Positions 1 to 8,016 of a stretch of 64,000 nt of DNA are shown here, in pieces. The notes beneath the pieces are model-generated. The model was not told the origin of the DNA, did no database searches, and saw nothing but the letters and a program-made list of their open reading frames with translations. The DNA lies in the NCBI GenBank assembly GCA_963728075.1, contig CAVSIP010000003.1:1-64000 (forward strand), in the 5' to 3' direction. A program made the position numbers and the translations under genes. Each line of letters begins with the position of its first letter. The stretch's first letter is position 1. Source of the DNA: CAVSIP01 sp963728075 (lineage in GTDB: Bacteria > Actinomycetota > Actinomycetes > JAFAQI01 > DASSKL01).

Positions 1-369
1 TTACCCACGCGGGGAAGCAGACGGCACCACTCGCACGGTCGCGGCCTCTCCGAAGAGGGCGCAGCTGTCCCGGCTCTGGGTGAGGAGCCGGACGGTGCCG
101 ACGTGTTCCGCGACGTAGGTCGCCAGGCCGGGCTGTGTCGGGTCGCGGACCTGGCAGAGGATGTCAGCGGTCGAGACGGAGGGACTGCCCACTTGTGGGT
201 TGTCCCGGCCACAGGCGAGGACCGGACCACGACCGCATGACCTACTACTACTTCGTAGGAGGGCTCGGTGCTGTTGCGCAACGTCACCGTGTCCGAGGGA
301 AGGCCCGTGGGACTGGCGCGGCACGGTGTTGCGGAAGGGGTGAGCGTCGCGGGGCCGCCTGCGCCGCAC
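1..369 (-). CDS. Hypothetical reading frame, possibly a C-terminal remnant
   Basis: The reading frame ends at a TAA at the left edge of the window. Only its last ~58 codons (about positions 1-180) have the high third-position GC of a real actinobacterial gene. The N-terminal part looks non-coding, is rich in Arg/Ser/His and shows no domain. It may be the tail of a gene that has lost its 5' part, which fits the remnant-rich surroundings. I recognise no family, and it may be spurious. Confidence 0.22.
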   Translation of the reverse strand: MRRRRPRDAHPFRNTVPRQSHGPSLGHGDVAQQHRALLRSSSRSCGRGPVLACGRDNPQVGSPSVSTADILCQVRDPTQPGLATYVAEHVGTVRLLTQSRDSCALFGEAATVRVVPSASPRG

Positions 370-453
370 GTGGTCACGAAAGTGTCAGGGGAAGATGAGC
401 AGGCCACGGCCCCGGCGCACGTCAGGATGAACAGCCACCGCACGGTTGTCTGA
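268..453 (+). CDS. Small hypothetical protein (61 aa)
   Basis: This short GTG-initiated frame has a good Shine-Dalgarno stretch (GTAGGAGGG, ending about 4 bases before the start) and mostly G/C third positions. It has no signal peptide, membrane segment or recognisable motif. It overlaps the doubtful minus-strand frame at 1-369, so at most one of the two is likely real. The SD favours this one. Confidence 0.3.
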   Translation: MLLRNVTVSEGRPVGLARHGVAEGVSVAGPPAPHVVTKVSGEDEQATAPAHVRMNSHRTVV

Positions 454-619
454 CGGTCTGACCCCGGCGGCGGTTCTCGCTGATGGGAACCATTTCTCGA
501 TGCCGATGCCCGGCGGCTTCCCATGCTCTGCCGCGCGGAGGAGACGACTACCGGAACCCACGACCAACGCCTGGCGTCTCACTACGGTGGAAGGGGGCTC
601 CTACCAGGGAGGGGCGGGC

Positions 620-882
620 ATGAGGCGGCGTGTCCTGCTGGTCATCACGCCACTGGTCAGCGCAGTCGTCGGTCTAGTGGTCGCGCTAGGGACTGATCCA
701 GTTCACGGCCCCGGGCACTCATGCCCGTCCGGAGCGCCCGCAAGCGAGTGCTTCTACCCGCCGATCTACTGCGCCATCGGATCCTCGGAGCGCTGGTCGG
801 TCTGGCAATCGGTGCGTTCGTCTCATGGATGGTCTGGGCGCTGTGGCCACCCTCGGACCGGCCTGGCGGAGGCGCCCCGTAG
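620..882 (+). pseudogene. Small two-TM membrane protein, frameshifted
   Basis: The ATG at 620 follows a GGAGGGGCGGG stretch. The first frame encodes a basic N-terminus and one hydrophobic segment (VLLVITPLVSAVVGLVVAL), then a loop with two Cys ending in CFYPPIY. The expected continuation lies in another frame: RILGALVGLAIGAFVSWMVW, a second membrane helix followed by a Pro/Gly-rich tail and TAG at 880-882. One missing base near 770 (TACTGG read as TACTG) would join the halves. Function is unknown. Either the gene is decayed or the indel is a sequencing error. Confidence 0.5.
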
Positions 883-904
883 GTGATGCTCCCGAACGGG
901 GGAC

Positions 905-1146
905 TCAGGAGAGCACTTCGACGGTGCAGCGAGGCCCGGGTGCCTGGGCCATCCGCCGATCGGCTGTGACAAGCGTGACATCCAGGGCCTCGGCGAGCGC
1001 CACGTAGGCAGCGTCGTAGGGCGTCAGGTTCTCGCGCAATTGCCAGCATCGCGACAAGAGATTGACGTGCCGCGCTCGGCGCAACGGCAGACTCGCCAGA
1101 TCGGCGACCGCCATCTCGGCTCGACGCGGATCCATGCGTCCACCGG
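905..1146 (-). pseudogene. vapC: vapC toxin, 3' half (split by insertion sequence)
   Basis: This is the C-terminal ~80 residues of a PIN-domain ribonuclease toxin. LTPYDAAYVALAEAL and LVTADRRM carry the distal acidic residues of the PIN active site. The gene is cut at the CTAG target repeat of the IS5-family element (1147-1150). The first half, including the start codon and the first catalytic Asp, lies on the other side of the element at 4495-4645. Removing the element and one CTAG copy rejoins the halves in frame as a ~130-aa protein, the normal VapC size. The toxin should therefore be inactive here. Confidence 0.85.
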
Positions 1147-1196
1147 CTAGGGCGTGTCGCGTAAGTCATGAGGCGTAGTGGCGAGATCGTTGGCGG

Positions 1197-1616
1197 ATGG
1201 CTGATTCGCGTGATCTCACGGATGCTCAGTGGGCGCTGCTTGAGCCGCTGATGCCGAACACGAAAGGCAAGCGCAGCAGGCCTTTTCGTGCTCATCGACC
1301 GCTGGTCGACGGGATCATCTACCGCTTCCGGACCGGTTGCCCGTGGCGTGACGTACCGGAGCGGTATGGACCCTGGCGCGCGATCTGGCGTCGGCACTCG
1401 CAGTTGTCCTCGCGCGGCATCTGGGACCAGATCCTGGTGCAGTTGCTCACGCAGGCCGATGCGGCCGGGCAAGTGCGTTGGAACGTGAGTGCGGACAGCA
1501 CGAGCGCCCGTGTTCATCAGCACGCCGCCACGCTGTCGCGGGAGGTGGCTGTGCTGCTCCCGAGCCACACAGGGGGCAACGTCGAACTACAAGGATCCGC
1601 CGTCCGAGCCAGTTGA
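1197..1616 (+). CDS. IS5-family transposase, first frame (orfA)
   Basis: The first frame begins ADSRDLTDAQWALLEPLMP and continues with the helix-turn-helix-like N-terminal region typical of IS5/DUF4096 transposases (GCPWRDVPERYGPWRAIWRR). The first catalytic Asp probably lies in NVSADSTSARVHQHA near residue 100. The frame stops at 1614-1616. The remaining catalytic region continues in the overlapping frame from about 1580. Such orfA/orfB arrangements are known in IS5-family subgroups that make the transposase by programmed frameshifting; whether that happens here is inferred. Confidence 0.8.
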   Translation: MADSRDLTDAQWALLEPLMPNTKGKRSRPFRAHRPLVDGIIYRFRTGCPWRDVPERYGPWRAIWRRHSQLSSRGIWDQILVQLLTQADAAGQVRWNVSADSTSARVHQHAATLSREVAVLLPSHTGGNVELQGSAVRAS

Positions 1617-1873
1617 TCATGCGATCGGTAGGTCCAGGGGCGGCCTGACAACCAAGCTGCACGCCCTGGTCGACGGCAACGGCCGGCCTCTCGTCATCCA
1701 CGCCGGGCCCGGCCATGCGAACGACAGCCCGATGCTGCCGGTTCTGCTGGCAGCACTGGCAATCCCGCGTCTGGGACCAGGTCGCTCACGCACTCGGCCG
1801 GACGCGCTGCTCGCCGACAAGGCCTACAGCAGTCGCAGCCACCGGGCGATGCTCCGTCGCCGCGGCATCAAGG
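1489..1873 (+). pseudogene. IS5-family transposase, second frame (orfB), 5' part
   Basis: The conserved part begins near NYKDPPSEPVDHAIGRSRGG and continues through TKLHALVDGNGRPLV and DALLADKAYSSRSHRAML, which contains the second catalytic Asp, to RRRGIK at the IS21 insertion point. After 1873 the frame runs into the IS21 end and stops by chance at 2016. The missing C-terminus is at 4254-4498. Joining at TCAAGG gives RRRGIKAVIPEP in frame. Confidence 0.82.
1868..1873. repeat. Target site duplication of the IS21-family element (TCAAGG)
   Basis: TCAAGG at 1868-1873 is repeated at 4248-4253, directly outside the TGT...ACA ends of the IS21-family element. The uninterrupted transposase target would read GGCATCAAGGCCGTC. 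The repeat can be read as 8 bp (CATCAAGG) if the terminal CA is counted as target. Confidence 0.85.
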
Positions 1874-1875
1874 TG

Positions 1876-1920
1876 TCCGCGTACGACCTCACGTGTAGGT
1901 CCGCGTACGACCTGACGTGT
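1876..1920 (+). repeat. Left terminal repeats of the IS21 element (L1, L2)
   Basis: Two 21-bp repeats that differ at one position start 24 bp apart at the left end. In IS21-family elements such multiple terminal repeats bind the transposase. The right end has a corresponding inverted pair containing GTACGACCTCATGTGT and GTACGGCCTGACGTGT (read on the minus strand). Confidence 0.8.
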
Positions 1921-2012
1921 CGTTCCTCCGGCGAGTTGTCCTCCTCGCCCTGGGTGGTGATCACCCTTCGGCTGTCAGCCGCCAAGCAGACAGACCGAAG
2001 GGTGACCGCGCC

Positions 2013-3415
2013 ATGATCCTGCCGCCGGAGGCATGGATGGACTACGACGTTTCAAGCCGTTGCGTGAGGCCGGAGCGACCTAAGGAGATCGCCGCCGAGC
2101 TCGGGCTGCGATCCGCGAACGGTGAAGAAGTACATCAACGGGCCGGCGGTGCCGCCGTCGGCGCCGCAGCGGGTCGGCACCCAGCCGCGGAAGATCGAGC
2201 ACCTGGCCGCCGGTGGTCGACGCCTGGCTGCGCACGCGACATCACGCTGCGGGCGTCGGTGATCCACGAGCGGCTGGTCGCCGAGCACGGCTTCACCGGC
2301 TCGTATCAGCGGGTGAAGCTCTACGTCGCGCGAGGCGCGGCCGCGGATCGCCGCCGAGCTGGGCGGCTGCCCGGGCCGCTGCGCGGGCTGCACCGCCGGT
2401 TCGAGGTCATCCCGGGCGCGCAGGCGCAGGTGGACTGGGGACGAGTCGAGGGCGATCGCCAAGGCGCTGCGGGGTCGCGCTACGTCTACTCGTTCCACAT
2501 GACGCTGTCCTACTCGCGGGACCCGTTCTGCTGCTTCACCACCAGCCTGGACCTGGCCACCTTCTGCGGCTGCCACCATCGCGGCGTTCGCCCACTTCGG
2601 CGGGGTGCCGGGCAGCATCGTCTACGACCGGACGAAGACGGTGGTGCGCCGGCACGTCGCGCCGGGCGAGGCGGTGCCGCTCCATCCGGAGGCGGCGGCG
2701 TTCGCCGAGCACTACGGGTTCGCCATCGACGTGCTCGCCGCCTGCCGCCCGACCGGCAAGGGCCGGGTGGAGCGGCAGGTGCTGATCGTGCGCGAGCACG
2801 TGCTCGCCGGCCGGACGGTTCGACTCCCTCGACGAGCTGGACGCCGCGTTCGGCGACTGGCTGCCGATCCGCCGCGCCCAGGTGCACCGCACCCACGGGC
2901 AGGTCATCGGGGTGCGGGCCGAGGCCGACCGGGCCGCGCTGGCGCCGCTGCCGCCGGCGCCGTATCGGGTCGACCGACCGGATCCTGCGCCGGGTCGGCA
3001 AGGACTGCCTGATCTCCTTCGAGGCCTCCTGCTACTCGGTCCCGGCGCGTCGAGTTCGGGCCGGGCATGACGGTGGAGCTGCGGGTCGGCCCGGCGACGC
3101 GTCGCGATCCACGCGCATCGGCGCCGATCCGCGGCTGCTCGCCGAGCACCGGCGGGCGCCGGCACCGCGGCAGCTGGATCAGATCGACCCCGCGCACTGG
3201 GACGGGCTGCCCGACGGGCACACCCGGGCGGTCACGCTCACCGACCCGCGCCCCGGTCCACCGACAGCTCGAGCCGCTGACGCTCGAGCCGGTGGCCGAT
3301 GCTGCTCGACCGCCGGCATGGCGATCGGGTGGCCCGCCGCGACCCTCGCGGTCTACGACCCGCTGACCGACTACGCCAACGCGGTCGTGGCGCGCATGAC
3401 GGAGCGACCCGATGA
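2013..3415 (+). pseudogene. istA: istA, IS21-family DDE transposase (multiple frameshifts)
   Basis: The ATG at 2013 opens with MILPPEAWMD. The conserved pieces are scattered over frames: an HTH region (EIAAELG...KKYIN), DITLRASVIHERLVAEHGF, the RRFEVIPGAQAQVDWG block holding the first catalytic Asp, then MPGSIVYDRTKTVV and the C-terminal CYSVPARR-like segment. At least six single-base indels are needed to restore one frame; both insertions (ctcgGgctgc) and deletions (acctaaggag) occur. The TGA at 3413-3415 overlaps the istB start in ATGA. The gene is not translatable as given. Confidence 0.82.
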
Positions 3416-4230
3416 GCAGGCTGGTCGCCGACCGGATCCGCCGGCACGCCGAACGCCTGCTGCTGACCACCTCGCCGACGAGGCACCGACGCTGGCCGCC
3501 CGGGCCGAGGCCGCACAGCTGGGCTACCTGGACTTCCTCGACCTGGTGCTCGAGGAAGAGGTCGGGGTGCGGGAGGGCCGCCGGTTCCGCAACGCGCTGA
3601 AGCTCTCCGGGCTGCCGCACCACAAGACCCTCGATGAGTTCGACTTCGCCTTCCAGCCCGACCTCGACCCCCGCAAAGTCCGCGACCTCGCCACCCTCGG
3701 GTTCGTCCGGCGCGCAAGTCCAACGTCGCCCTGCTCGGCCCGCCCGGGGTCGGCAAGACCATGTCGCCGTCGCGCTGGCGGTCGCGGCCTGCCAGGCCGG
3801 CTTCTCCATCTACTTCACCAGCCTCGACGACCTCGTCCGCCAGCTGCGCGAGGCCGAGGCCATCGGCCGGTTCGCCAAGAAGCTGCAGACCTACCTACAA
3901 CCCGTCGGTCCTGGTGCTCGACGAGGTCGGCTACCTGCCGCTGGACCGGGCCGAGGCCAACATGGTCTTCCAGCTGGTCGCCCGCCGCTACGAACGCGGC
4001 TCGATCATCCTCACCTCGAACAAGGCCTTCGCCGAATGGGGCGGCGTCCTCGGCGACGACGTCCTGGCCACCGCCATCCTCGACCGGCTGCTGCACCACT
4101 GCGACGTGCTCTCCATCAACGGCCCCAGCTACCGCCTCAAGGACCGATTCCTCACCCGCACCGGAGGCCGCCGATGCCATGATCGCCCGCCGCGGGAACG
4201 ACACGTCAGGCCGTACGCCCAACGACACAT
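3412..4230 (+). pseudogene. istB: istB, IS21 helper ATPase (frameshifted)
   Basis: It begins MSRLVADRIRRHAERL at 3412. IstB motifs follow across frames: LGYLDFLDLVLEEEV, Walker A LLGPPGVGKT (~3730-3760), Walker B VLVLDEVGYLPL (~3907) and the sensor-type IILTSN (~4009). IstB is the AAA+ partner that selects the target for IS21 transposition. Frame changes fall near 3450, 3710, 3755 and 3895. There is no clear stop: the last frame runs through the right IS21 terminus into the IS5 transposase tail. Confidence 0.82.
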
Positions 4231-4253
4231 GAGGTCGTACGCCGACATCAAGG

Positions 4254-4498
4254 CCGTCATCCCCGAACCCAGCGACCAAATCGGCCACCGCCAGCGCAAA
4301 GGCAGCCGCGGCGGCCGACCGGTCGGCTACGACCGTGAGCTCTACAAGAACCGCAACGTCATCGAGCGTGGCTTCAACACCTTCAAGCAGTGGCGCGGCC
4401 TGGCCAGCCGCTACGACAAGCTCGCCGTGAACTACAGGGGCGGCGCCGTACTCCGCGCCATCATGATCTGGACCAGCGACTTATGCGTCACGCCCTAG
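4254..4498 (+). pseudogene. IS5-family transposase, 3' part
   Basis: This displaced C-terminus reads AVIPEPSDQIGHRQRKGSRG, GRPVGYDRELYKNRNVIERG and FNTFKQWRGLASRYDKLAVN. The ERGFNTFKQWRGLASRYD segment holds the catalytic Glu and the family's RxxR-like signature. The stop TAG (4496-4498) uses the CTAG target repeat, so the gene's end partly depends on the insertion site. It continues the frame broken at 1873. Confidence 0.85.
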
Positions 4499-4645
4499 TT
4501 GCCGCCTCCAGACGGAGGCGACTTCCAGGTCGATCAGGTGCGGGGCGGCCAGCTGTTCTCCACGCAGCCGGGCGCGGGCACGGTCACCGTCTCGCCCGTC
4601 GTCGCCAAGCGCCGGAGCCAGCACACTGGCATCGACGACGATCAC
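4495..4645 (-). pseudogene. vapC: vapC toxin, 5' half (split by insertion sequence)
   Basis: The GTG start (4643-4645) overlaps the vapB stop as GTGA, the usual coupling of antitoxin and toxin. The first 50 codons read VIVVDASVLAPALGDD... with the first catalytic Asp of the PIN domain at residue 5 and the conserved Glu in DLEVASVWRR. The frame is cut at CTAG, where the IS5-family element begins. The rest lies at 905-1146. Confidence 0.85.
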
Positions 4646-4890
4646 CGGTGATCACGGTCGGCTCGGACGGCGGCGACCGCCGCCTTGAAGGACACCGAAC
4701 CGCCGGCGCGGCCGCCGGCTCGATCCAGCACCTCATCAAGGGTGGGCGTCCGGGCCTCCTCGGTGAGCCGATCGAGCAGATACTCCTGTAAGGACTGCCC
4801 GGCAGCTGCCGCACGCTGGCGCAAGATGGCATGTACGTCAGCCGGGACGTCCTTTACCTGCACACTGGCATGGCGCCATTCTGGCGCCAT
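4642..4890 (-). CDS. vapB: VapB/FitA-type ribbon-helix-helix antitoxin
   Basis: This 82-aa protein has an N-terminal ribbon-helix-helix (ASVQVKDVPADVHAILRQRA, AAGQSLQEYLLDRLTEEA) for DNA binding and a C-terminal tail that would wrap the VapC toxin. The ATG at 4890 is preceded by GGAG. A palindrome covers the first codons and probably mediates autorepression. The gene is intact although its toxin partner is split by the IS, leaving an orphan antitoxin. Confidence 0.82.
   Translation of the reverse strand: MAPEWRHASVQVKDVPADVHAILRQRAAAAGQSLQEYLLDRLTEEARTPTLDEVLDRAGGRAGGSVSFKAAVAAVRADRDHR
4870..4890. promoter_or_regulatory. Probable VapB operator palindrome
   Basis: A perfect inverted repeat, ATGGCGCCA-TTC-TGGCGCCAT, spans the vapB start codon and its first codons. 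RHH antitoxins normally repress their own operon through such palindromes. Operator function is inferred from position and symmetry. Confidence 0.5.
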
Positions 4891-4931
4891 TCGCTCCAGA
4901 ACACAAGTGAAGGTAGGTGATGCTACTCGAC

Positions 4932-5909
4932 CTAATCGCGGCGGATCCACTCGCTAGGGTCCTGGCTGCCCTGCACGACCCGCTCCCGATACGTCGGCTC
5001 GACAAGCAGGTTCGACATCGGCTGGTCCTCGGGGTGGTGGTAGATCCAGCGGCGCGCGGAGTTTGCGACGAGGGTGTTGATCCATCGTGCGGTCGCCGTC
5101 GTTGCCGGCAGTTCGGCGTCATGCGGCCAGCCGTCGAGGAAGACGATCGCTGCCCGGCGGTCGACCGGCAGCCAGACCTCTGTCGCGGTGAGTAGTCCCA
5201 CGCCGAGATACTCGGGCGCATCGGCGTAGACGGCGACCGGATGATCCGAGGTCAACAGTGCGCGTCGCTCGAACCGGACGATGCCCAATCGACGCTGCCC
5301 GAACATGACGGCCATGACCTCGCGGACCATCTCGCCCATGATCTGCAGATGGCTGTGGTGGTGCGGTCGAACCTCCCACGAGTCAAAGTCGCTCCAGTCC
5401 CGCCACTCCGCGTCGAGCTCCTCGTCCGAAAGCGACTCGCCCATCGCCTCATAGGCGGCGCGTAGGCCGTCCTTGCCCTTGATCGCGACCTCCATCTTCA
5501 TGATGTCGTCGGCAAGCGTGCTGATCTCGTCACGGGTCCGCCGGGTGCGCACAGCCTGGAACGCGACAAGTGCGGCAGCGGCCGCACGGTCATCGTCCGA
5601 CGGCGGCCAGACCCGCTCGTCGACCAGTCGGCGGATCGCCTCGGCCGCGAAGCCTTCAACCTGAGCGAGCATTGCCTCGACCTCGTTACTCGGCTCCTCG
5701 TCCGGGTTCTCCACGCGGTAGAAGTGCGTCTCCGCGGCTGCGTTGCCATACGCCTGCGGGAAAGACCGCCGCTCCTTGATGTCGTAGGTCAAGACCTGGC
5801 CGCGCTCATCGGCAAAGCGCGACAGCAGCAGTCGCGGCACATAGTGCTGACGCTTCGCGTTCACACATGGAGTGTCACATCGGACTCGGACAATTCCAGG
5901 TGAGATCAT
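4932..5909 (-). CDS. DUF4238 domain protein
   Basis: The N-terminal signature NAKRQHYVPRLLLSRFAD is the DUF4238 hallmark (QHYVP...L..F). The middle is acidic/helical (SNEVEAMLAQVEGFAAEAIR), and the C-terminal half has TSDHPVAVY, which families of this type share. No membrane segment is visible. Its biochemical role is unknown; such genes are common in accessory and defence-rich DNA. The GTG at 5862-5864, immediately before NAKRQHYVP, is a more family-like start than the ATG at 5909. It diverges from the HEPN-MNT pair. Confidence 0.75.
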   Translation of the reverse strand: MISPGIVRVRCDTPCVNAKRQHYVPRLLLSRFADERGQVLTYDIKERRSFPQAYGNAAAETHFYRVENPDEEPSNEVEAMLAQVEGFAAEAIRRLVDERVWPPSDDDRAAAAALVAFQAVRTRRTRDEISTLADDIMKMEVAIKGKDGLRAAYEAMGESLSDEELDAEWRDWSDFDSWEVRPHHHSHLQIMGEMVREVMAVMFGQRRLGIVRFERRALLTSDHPVAVYADAPEYLGVGLLTATEVWLPVDRRAAIVFLDGWPHDAELPATTATARWINTLVANSARRWIYHHPEDQPMSNLLVEPTYRERVVQGSQDPSEWIRRD

Positions 5910-5941
5910 CGGGCTCGCGGACGCTGCCGAGAGCGACTAGC

Positions 5942-5998
5942 AGGTGCCGTTAGGTCGCCCCGGTCGTACTGCGATGCATGTGTTGCCTAACGGCACCT
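5942..5998. promoter_or_regulatory. 13-bp inverted repeat upstream of the HTH-MntA gene
   Basis: AGGTGCCGTTAGG (5942-5954) and CCTAACGGCACCT (5986-5998) form perfect arms separated by 31 bp, in the space between the divergent DUF4238 and HTH-MntA genes and ending 35 bp before the latter's ATG. It is a good candidate operator for the XRE-type HTH of the downstream gene. A hairpin role is less likely because the spacer is long. Confidence 0.5.
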
Positions 5999-6033
5999 TG
6001 GCGGTTATCGGCAGAACGCGATAGGCTTCTGGT

Positions 6034-6546
6034 ATGGACGCCGGTGCGTTGCTGCGGAAGGCGCGGACGCGGGCGGGCTTGTCGCAGTCTGACCTGGCTC
6101 GTCGGGCGGGAGTGCCGCAGAGCGTCGTCAGCGAGTACGAAGCCGGCAAGCGTGAACCTGCCCTCCCCACACTCGCCCGGCTGGTCGCCGGCACGGGCCA
6201 CCAGCTCACCCTCGGCCTGGAGCGGACCGACCCGACCGTGCGAGGCCTGCCGGACACGGCGCTGGGCCGACGGTTGCGCCAGCATCGCCGGGCGCTGCTC
6301 GCGACGGTGACCGCGGCGGGCGGCAGCAACCTGCGCGTGTTTGGCAGCGTGGCGCGCGGTGAAGACACTCCCGACAGCGATGTGGACCTGCTCGTCGACT
6401 TGCCCGAGAGCACCGGGCTGTTCACGCTGCTCGCGCTGGAAGGCGAGCTGCAGCGGATCCTGAAGGTATCCGTCGACCTCGCCACCGAGCCCAGCCTCAA
6501 GCCACAGGTCCGCGCCCAGGCCCTCGCCGAGGCGATCCCGCTGTGA
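6034..6546 (+). CDS. mntA: XRE-HTH fused to MntA-type nucleotidyltransferase antitoxin
   Basis: Residues ~3-60 are an XRE/Cro helix-turn-helix (LLRKARTRAGLSQSDLARRA...VSEYEAGKREP). Residues ~98-170 are a minimal nucleotidyltransferase with GSVARG (104-109) and the metal-binding DSDVDLLVD (D116, D118). In HEPN-MNT (type VII) systems the MNT protein neutralises HepT by adding AMP to it. Here the fused HTH suggests it also represses the operon. The stop overlaps the hepT start by 4 bp. The frame is complete, with all catalytic residues visible. Confidence 0.85.
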   Translation: MDAGALLRKARTRAGLSQSDLARRAGVPQSVVSEYEAGKREPALPTLARLVAGTGHQLTLGLERTDPTVRGLPDTALGRRLRQHRRALLATVTAAGGSNLRVFGSVARGEDTPDSDVDLLVDLPESTGLFTLLALEGELQRILKVSVDLATEPSLKPQVRAQALAEAIPL

Positions 6547-6881
6547 ACCGACGCGACGCCGAACGCCTGCAGGACATCCTCGACGCGATCGATGCCATCC
6601 GCAGCCACCTCCGCCGCGGCGACCTATCCGATGGGCTGGTGTTCGACGCCGTGCGAGTGCGGCTCATCGAGATCGGCGAGGCCGTCAAAGCCATCCCCGA
6701 CGACGTTCTGGCGAGCGAGCCGGCTCTGCCTTGGAACGCGATCGCACGGATGCGTGACCGGCTCGCCCACCACTACTTCGACACCCTGCACAGCTACGTC
6801 GCCGGAACCGTGACCCACGACCTGGAGCCCCTGGAAGCCGCCGTACACCGACTACAGACCCGAACCCCGCCCGCACGGTAA
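6543..6881 (+). CDS. hepT: HepT-like HEPN ribonuclease toxin (DUF86)
   Basis: This 112-aa all-helical HEPN protein carries the RX4HXY active-site motif in RMRDRLAHHYF (R71, H76, Y78). The family cleaves RNA and is held inactive by the upstream MNT antitoxin, with which it is translationally coupled (GTGA overlap at 6543-6546). NRRDAERLQDILDAI and EIGEAVKAIPDD are typical of HepT. The pair appears intact and is the only complete toxin-antitoxin module in the island. Confidence 0.87.
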   Translation: MNRRDAERLQDILDAIDAIRSHLRRGDLSDGLVFDAVRVRLIEIGEAVKAIPDDVLASEPALPWNAIARMRDRLAHHYFDTLHSYVAGTVTHDLEPLEAAVHRLQTRTPPAR

Positions 6882-6936
6882 CGACACGGACCGCAGCCGG
6901 ACGGGCAGACACCGGGCTCAGTCGCACAGCGGCACT

Positions 6937-8016
6937 TCAGTGCGGGTTGGTTGTGGCGTCAGGGTCAGGGACAGGCTCGACTCCTGTAGGGCTCGGACTG
7001 GCGTCCTGCAGCGTGCGGTGTCCAAGAGGCTTGTTGAGTCCCACGACGGCTTGTTGCCGTTCGGTGGGGGTACAGCCGACCGGGTCATCGCTGCTGTGGC
7101 GCAGCCAGACCTGGACGTTGACCGTGGTGTCGGTTTCGTACACGGCGAGGTGGTCGAACGTGGCGCAGGGTTCCGCCGCGGGATAGCTGATACGGACTTG
7201 TCGGGGGTCGTCGCCTGGCTGGGCCAGTTCTTGCTGCCACGGCACGTGGATGAACTGCTCGTCGAGCTGGGCCTGGCTTGGTCGCCCGGTGATGGTGACG
7301 CCGCCGACTTGGCGGCCGGCGGTGTCGAAGGTCATGTACATGACTCCGATCGGTCCGGGCCCCGGGGAAGGGGAGGTGCCGGGAGGACGGTACGGGCCTA
7401 TCCCTCCGCCGGTGGATGCGCCGGGAGGCGCATCGCAGACAGCGACAAGCCAGACCGGGGTCTGCTGGAAGTACGGGCTGCTGCCGCCGTCCGGCAGGAT
7501 TTGCGCAGGGGCGGGAGCGCTGAGGAGACCGAACACTGCGACGGGGTGCCCGGTGCTGTGGAAGTCGGACTGGGCGTAGCGGTCGAGAGCCTGCGTCCGA
7601 GTGATGCCGGTGGCAACGTCGGAACCGGCAGGCCGCATGACGTCCTGCCCTTCCCAGGAGATCGTGCTGGTCAGCCGTCCGGTGCCGTCGGCCGGGATCG
7701 GACCGTCGCACACGTCCGGGTAGCCGGTGTGGTTCGGGTTGAACGACGGGAACGGTGACGGCGACGACCCGCCGCGCACGATCGGGGCCCCGCCGTCGGT
7801 CATGTGCAGCTGCTGGCCCGGGCTGCGCTCCGTACTGGTGGCGAGCACACCGGCGGCGATGCCGCCCGCGGCGACGGCGACCCCGACGGTGGCGAGCAGC
7901 GCGTGGTTGCGCCGCCGACGCGCAGCCCGGGCACGCAGCTCCGCAACAGGCGGGGCGACGGTAGCCCCCGCCACCCGGTCCACCACGCGGCAGATCTGGT
8001 CCACCCGATCAGACAC
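6937..8016 (-). CDS. Membrane-anchored partner of the ECF sigma factor (probable anti-sigma/sensor)
   Basis: The protein has a short cytoplasmic N-terminus (~residues 1-38, ending in an Arg cluster RARAARRRR), one membrane helix (~40-60) and a ~300-residue extracytoplasmic domain rich in Pro/Ser (PSPSPGPGP) with a few Cys. Its start overlaps the sigma-factor gene by 8 bp, typical of sigma/anti-sigma pairs. No HxxxCxxC zinc motif is seen, so the anti-sigma role rests on gene order and topology only. The domain itself is not recognised. Confidence 0.7.
   Translation of the reverse strand: MSDRVDQICRVVDRVAGATVAPPVAELRARAARRRRNHALLATVGVAVAAGGIAAGVLATSTERSPGQQLHMTDGGAPIVRGGSSPSPFPSFNPNHTGYPDVCDGPIPADGTGRLTSTISWEGQDVMRPAGSDVATGITRTQALDRYAQSDFHSTGHPVAVFGLLSAPAPAQILPDGGSSPYFQQTPVWLVAVCDAPPGASTGGGIGPYRPPGTSPSPGPGPIGVMYMTFDTAGRQVGGVTITGRPSQAQLDEQFIHVPWQQELAQPGDDPRQVRISYPAAEPCATFDHLAVYETDTTVNVQVWLRHSSDDPVGCTPTERQQAVVGLNKPLGHRTLQDASPSPTGVEPVPDPDATTNPH

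Larger units (their letters stand above)
1874..4247 (+). mobile_element. IS21-family insertion sequence nested in the IS5-family element
   Basis: This 2.37-kb element has TGT...ACA ends and the istA/istB organisation of the IS21 family. Each end carries repeated binding-site-like sequences: two copies of TCCGCGTACGACCT(C/G)ACGTGT at 1876-1896 and 1900-1920, and matching inverted copies between about 4203 and 4246. It lies inside orfB of the IS5 transposase, so it arrived later. Both istA and istB contain several indels, so the element looks inactive or badly sequenced. Confidence 0.88.
1151..4494 (+). mobile_element. IS5-family insertion sequence, interrupted by an IS21-family element
   Basis: The termini are near-perfect inverted repeats: left GGCGTGTCGCGTAAGTC from 1151, and right, read inward from 4494, GGCGTGACGCATAAGTC (15 of 17 match). 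CTAG flanks both ends (1147-1150 and 4495-4498) as the target duplication. Without the nested IS21 element and its extra 6-bp repeat the IS is about 0.96 kb. It carries an IS5-type DDE transposase in two overlapping frames plus a displaced 3' end. It sits inside vapC. The transposase is split, so this copy cannot move unless supplied in trans. Confidence 0.88.
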
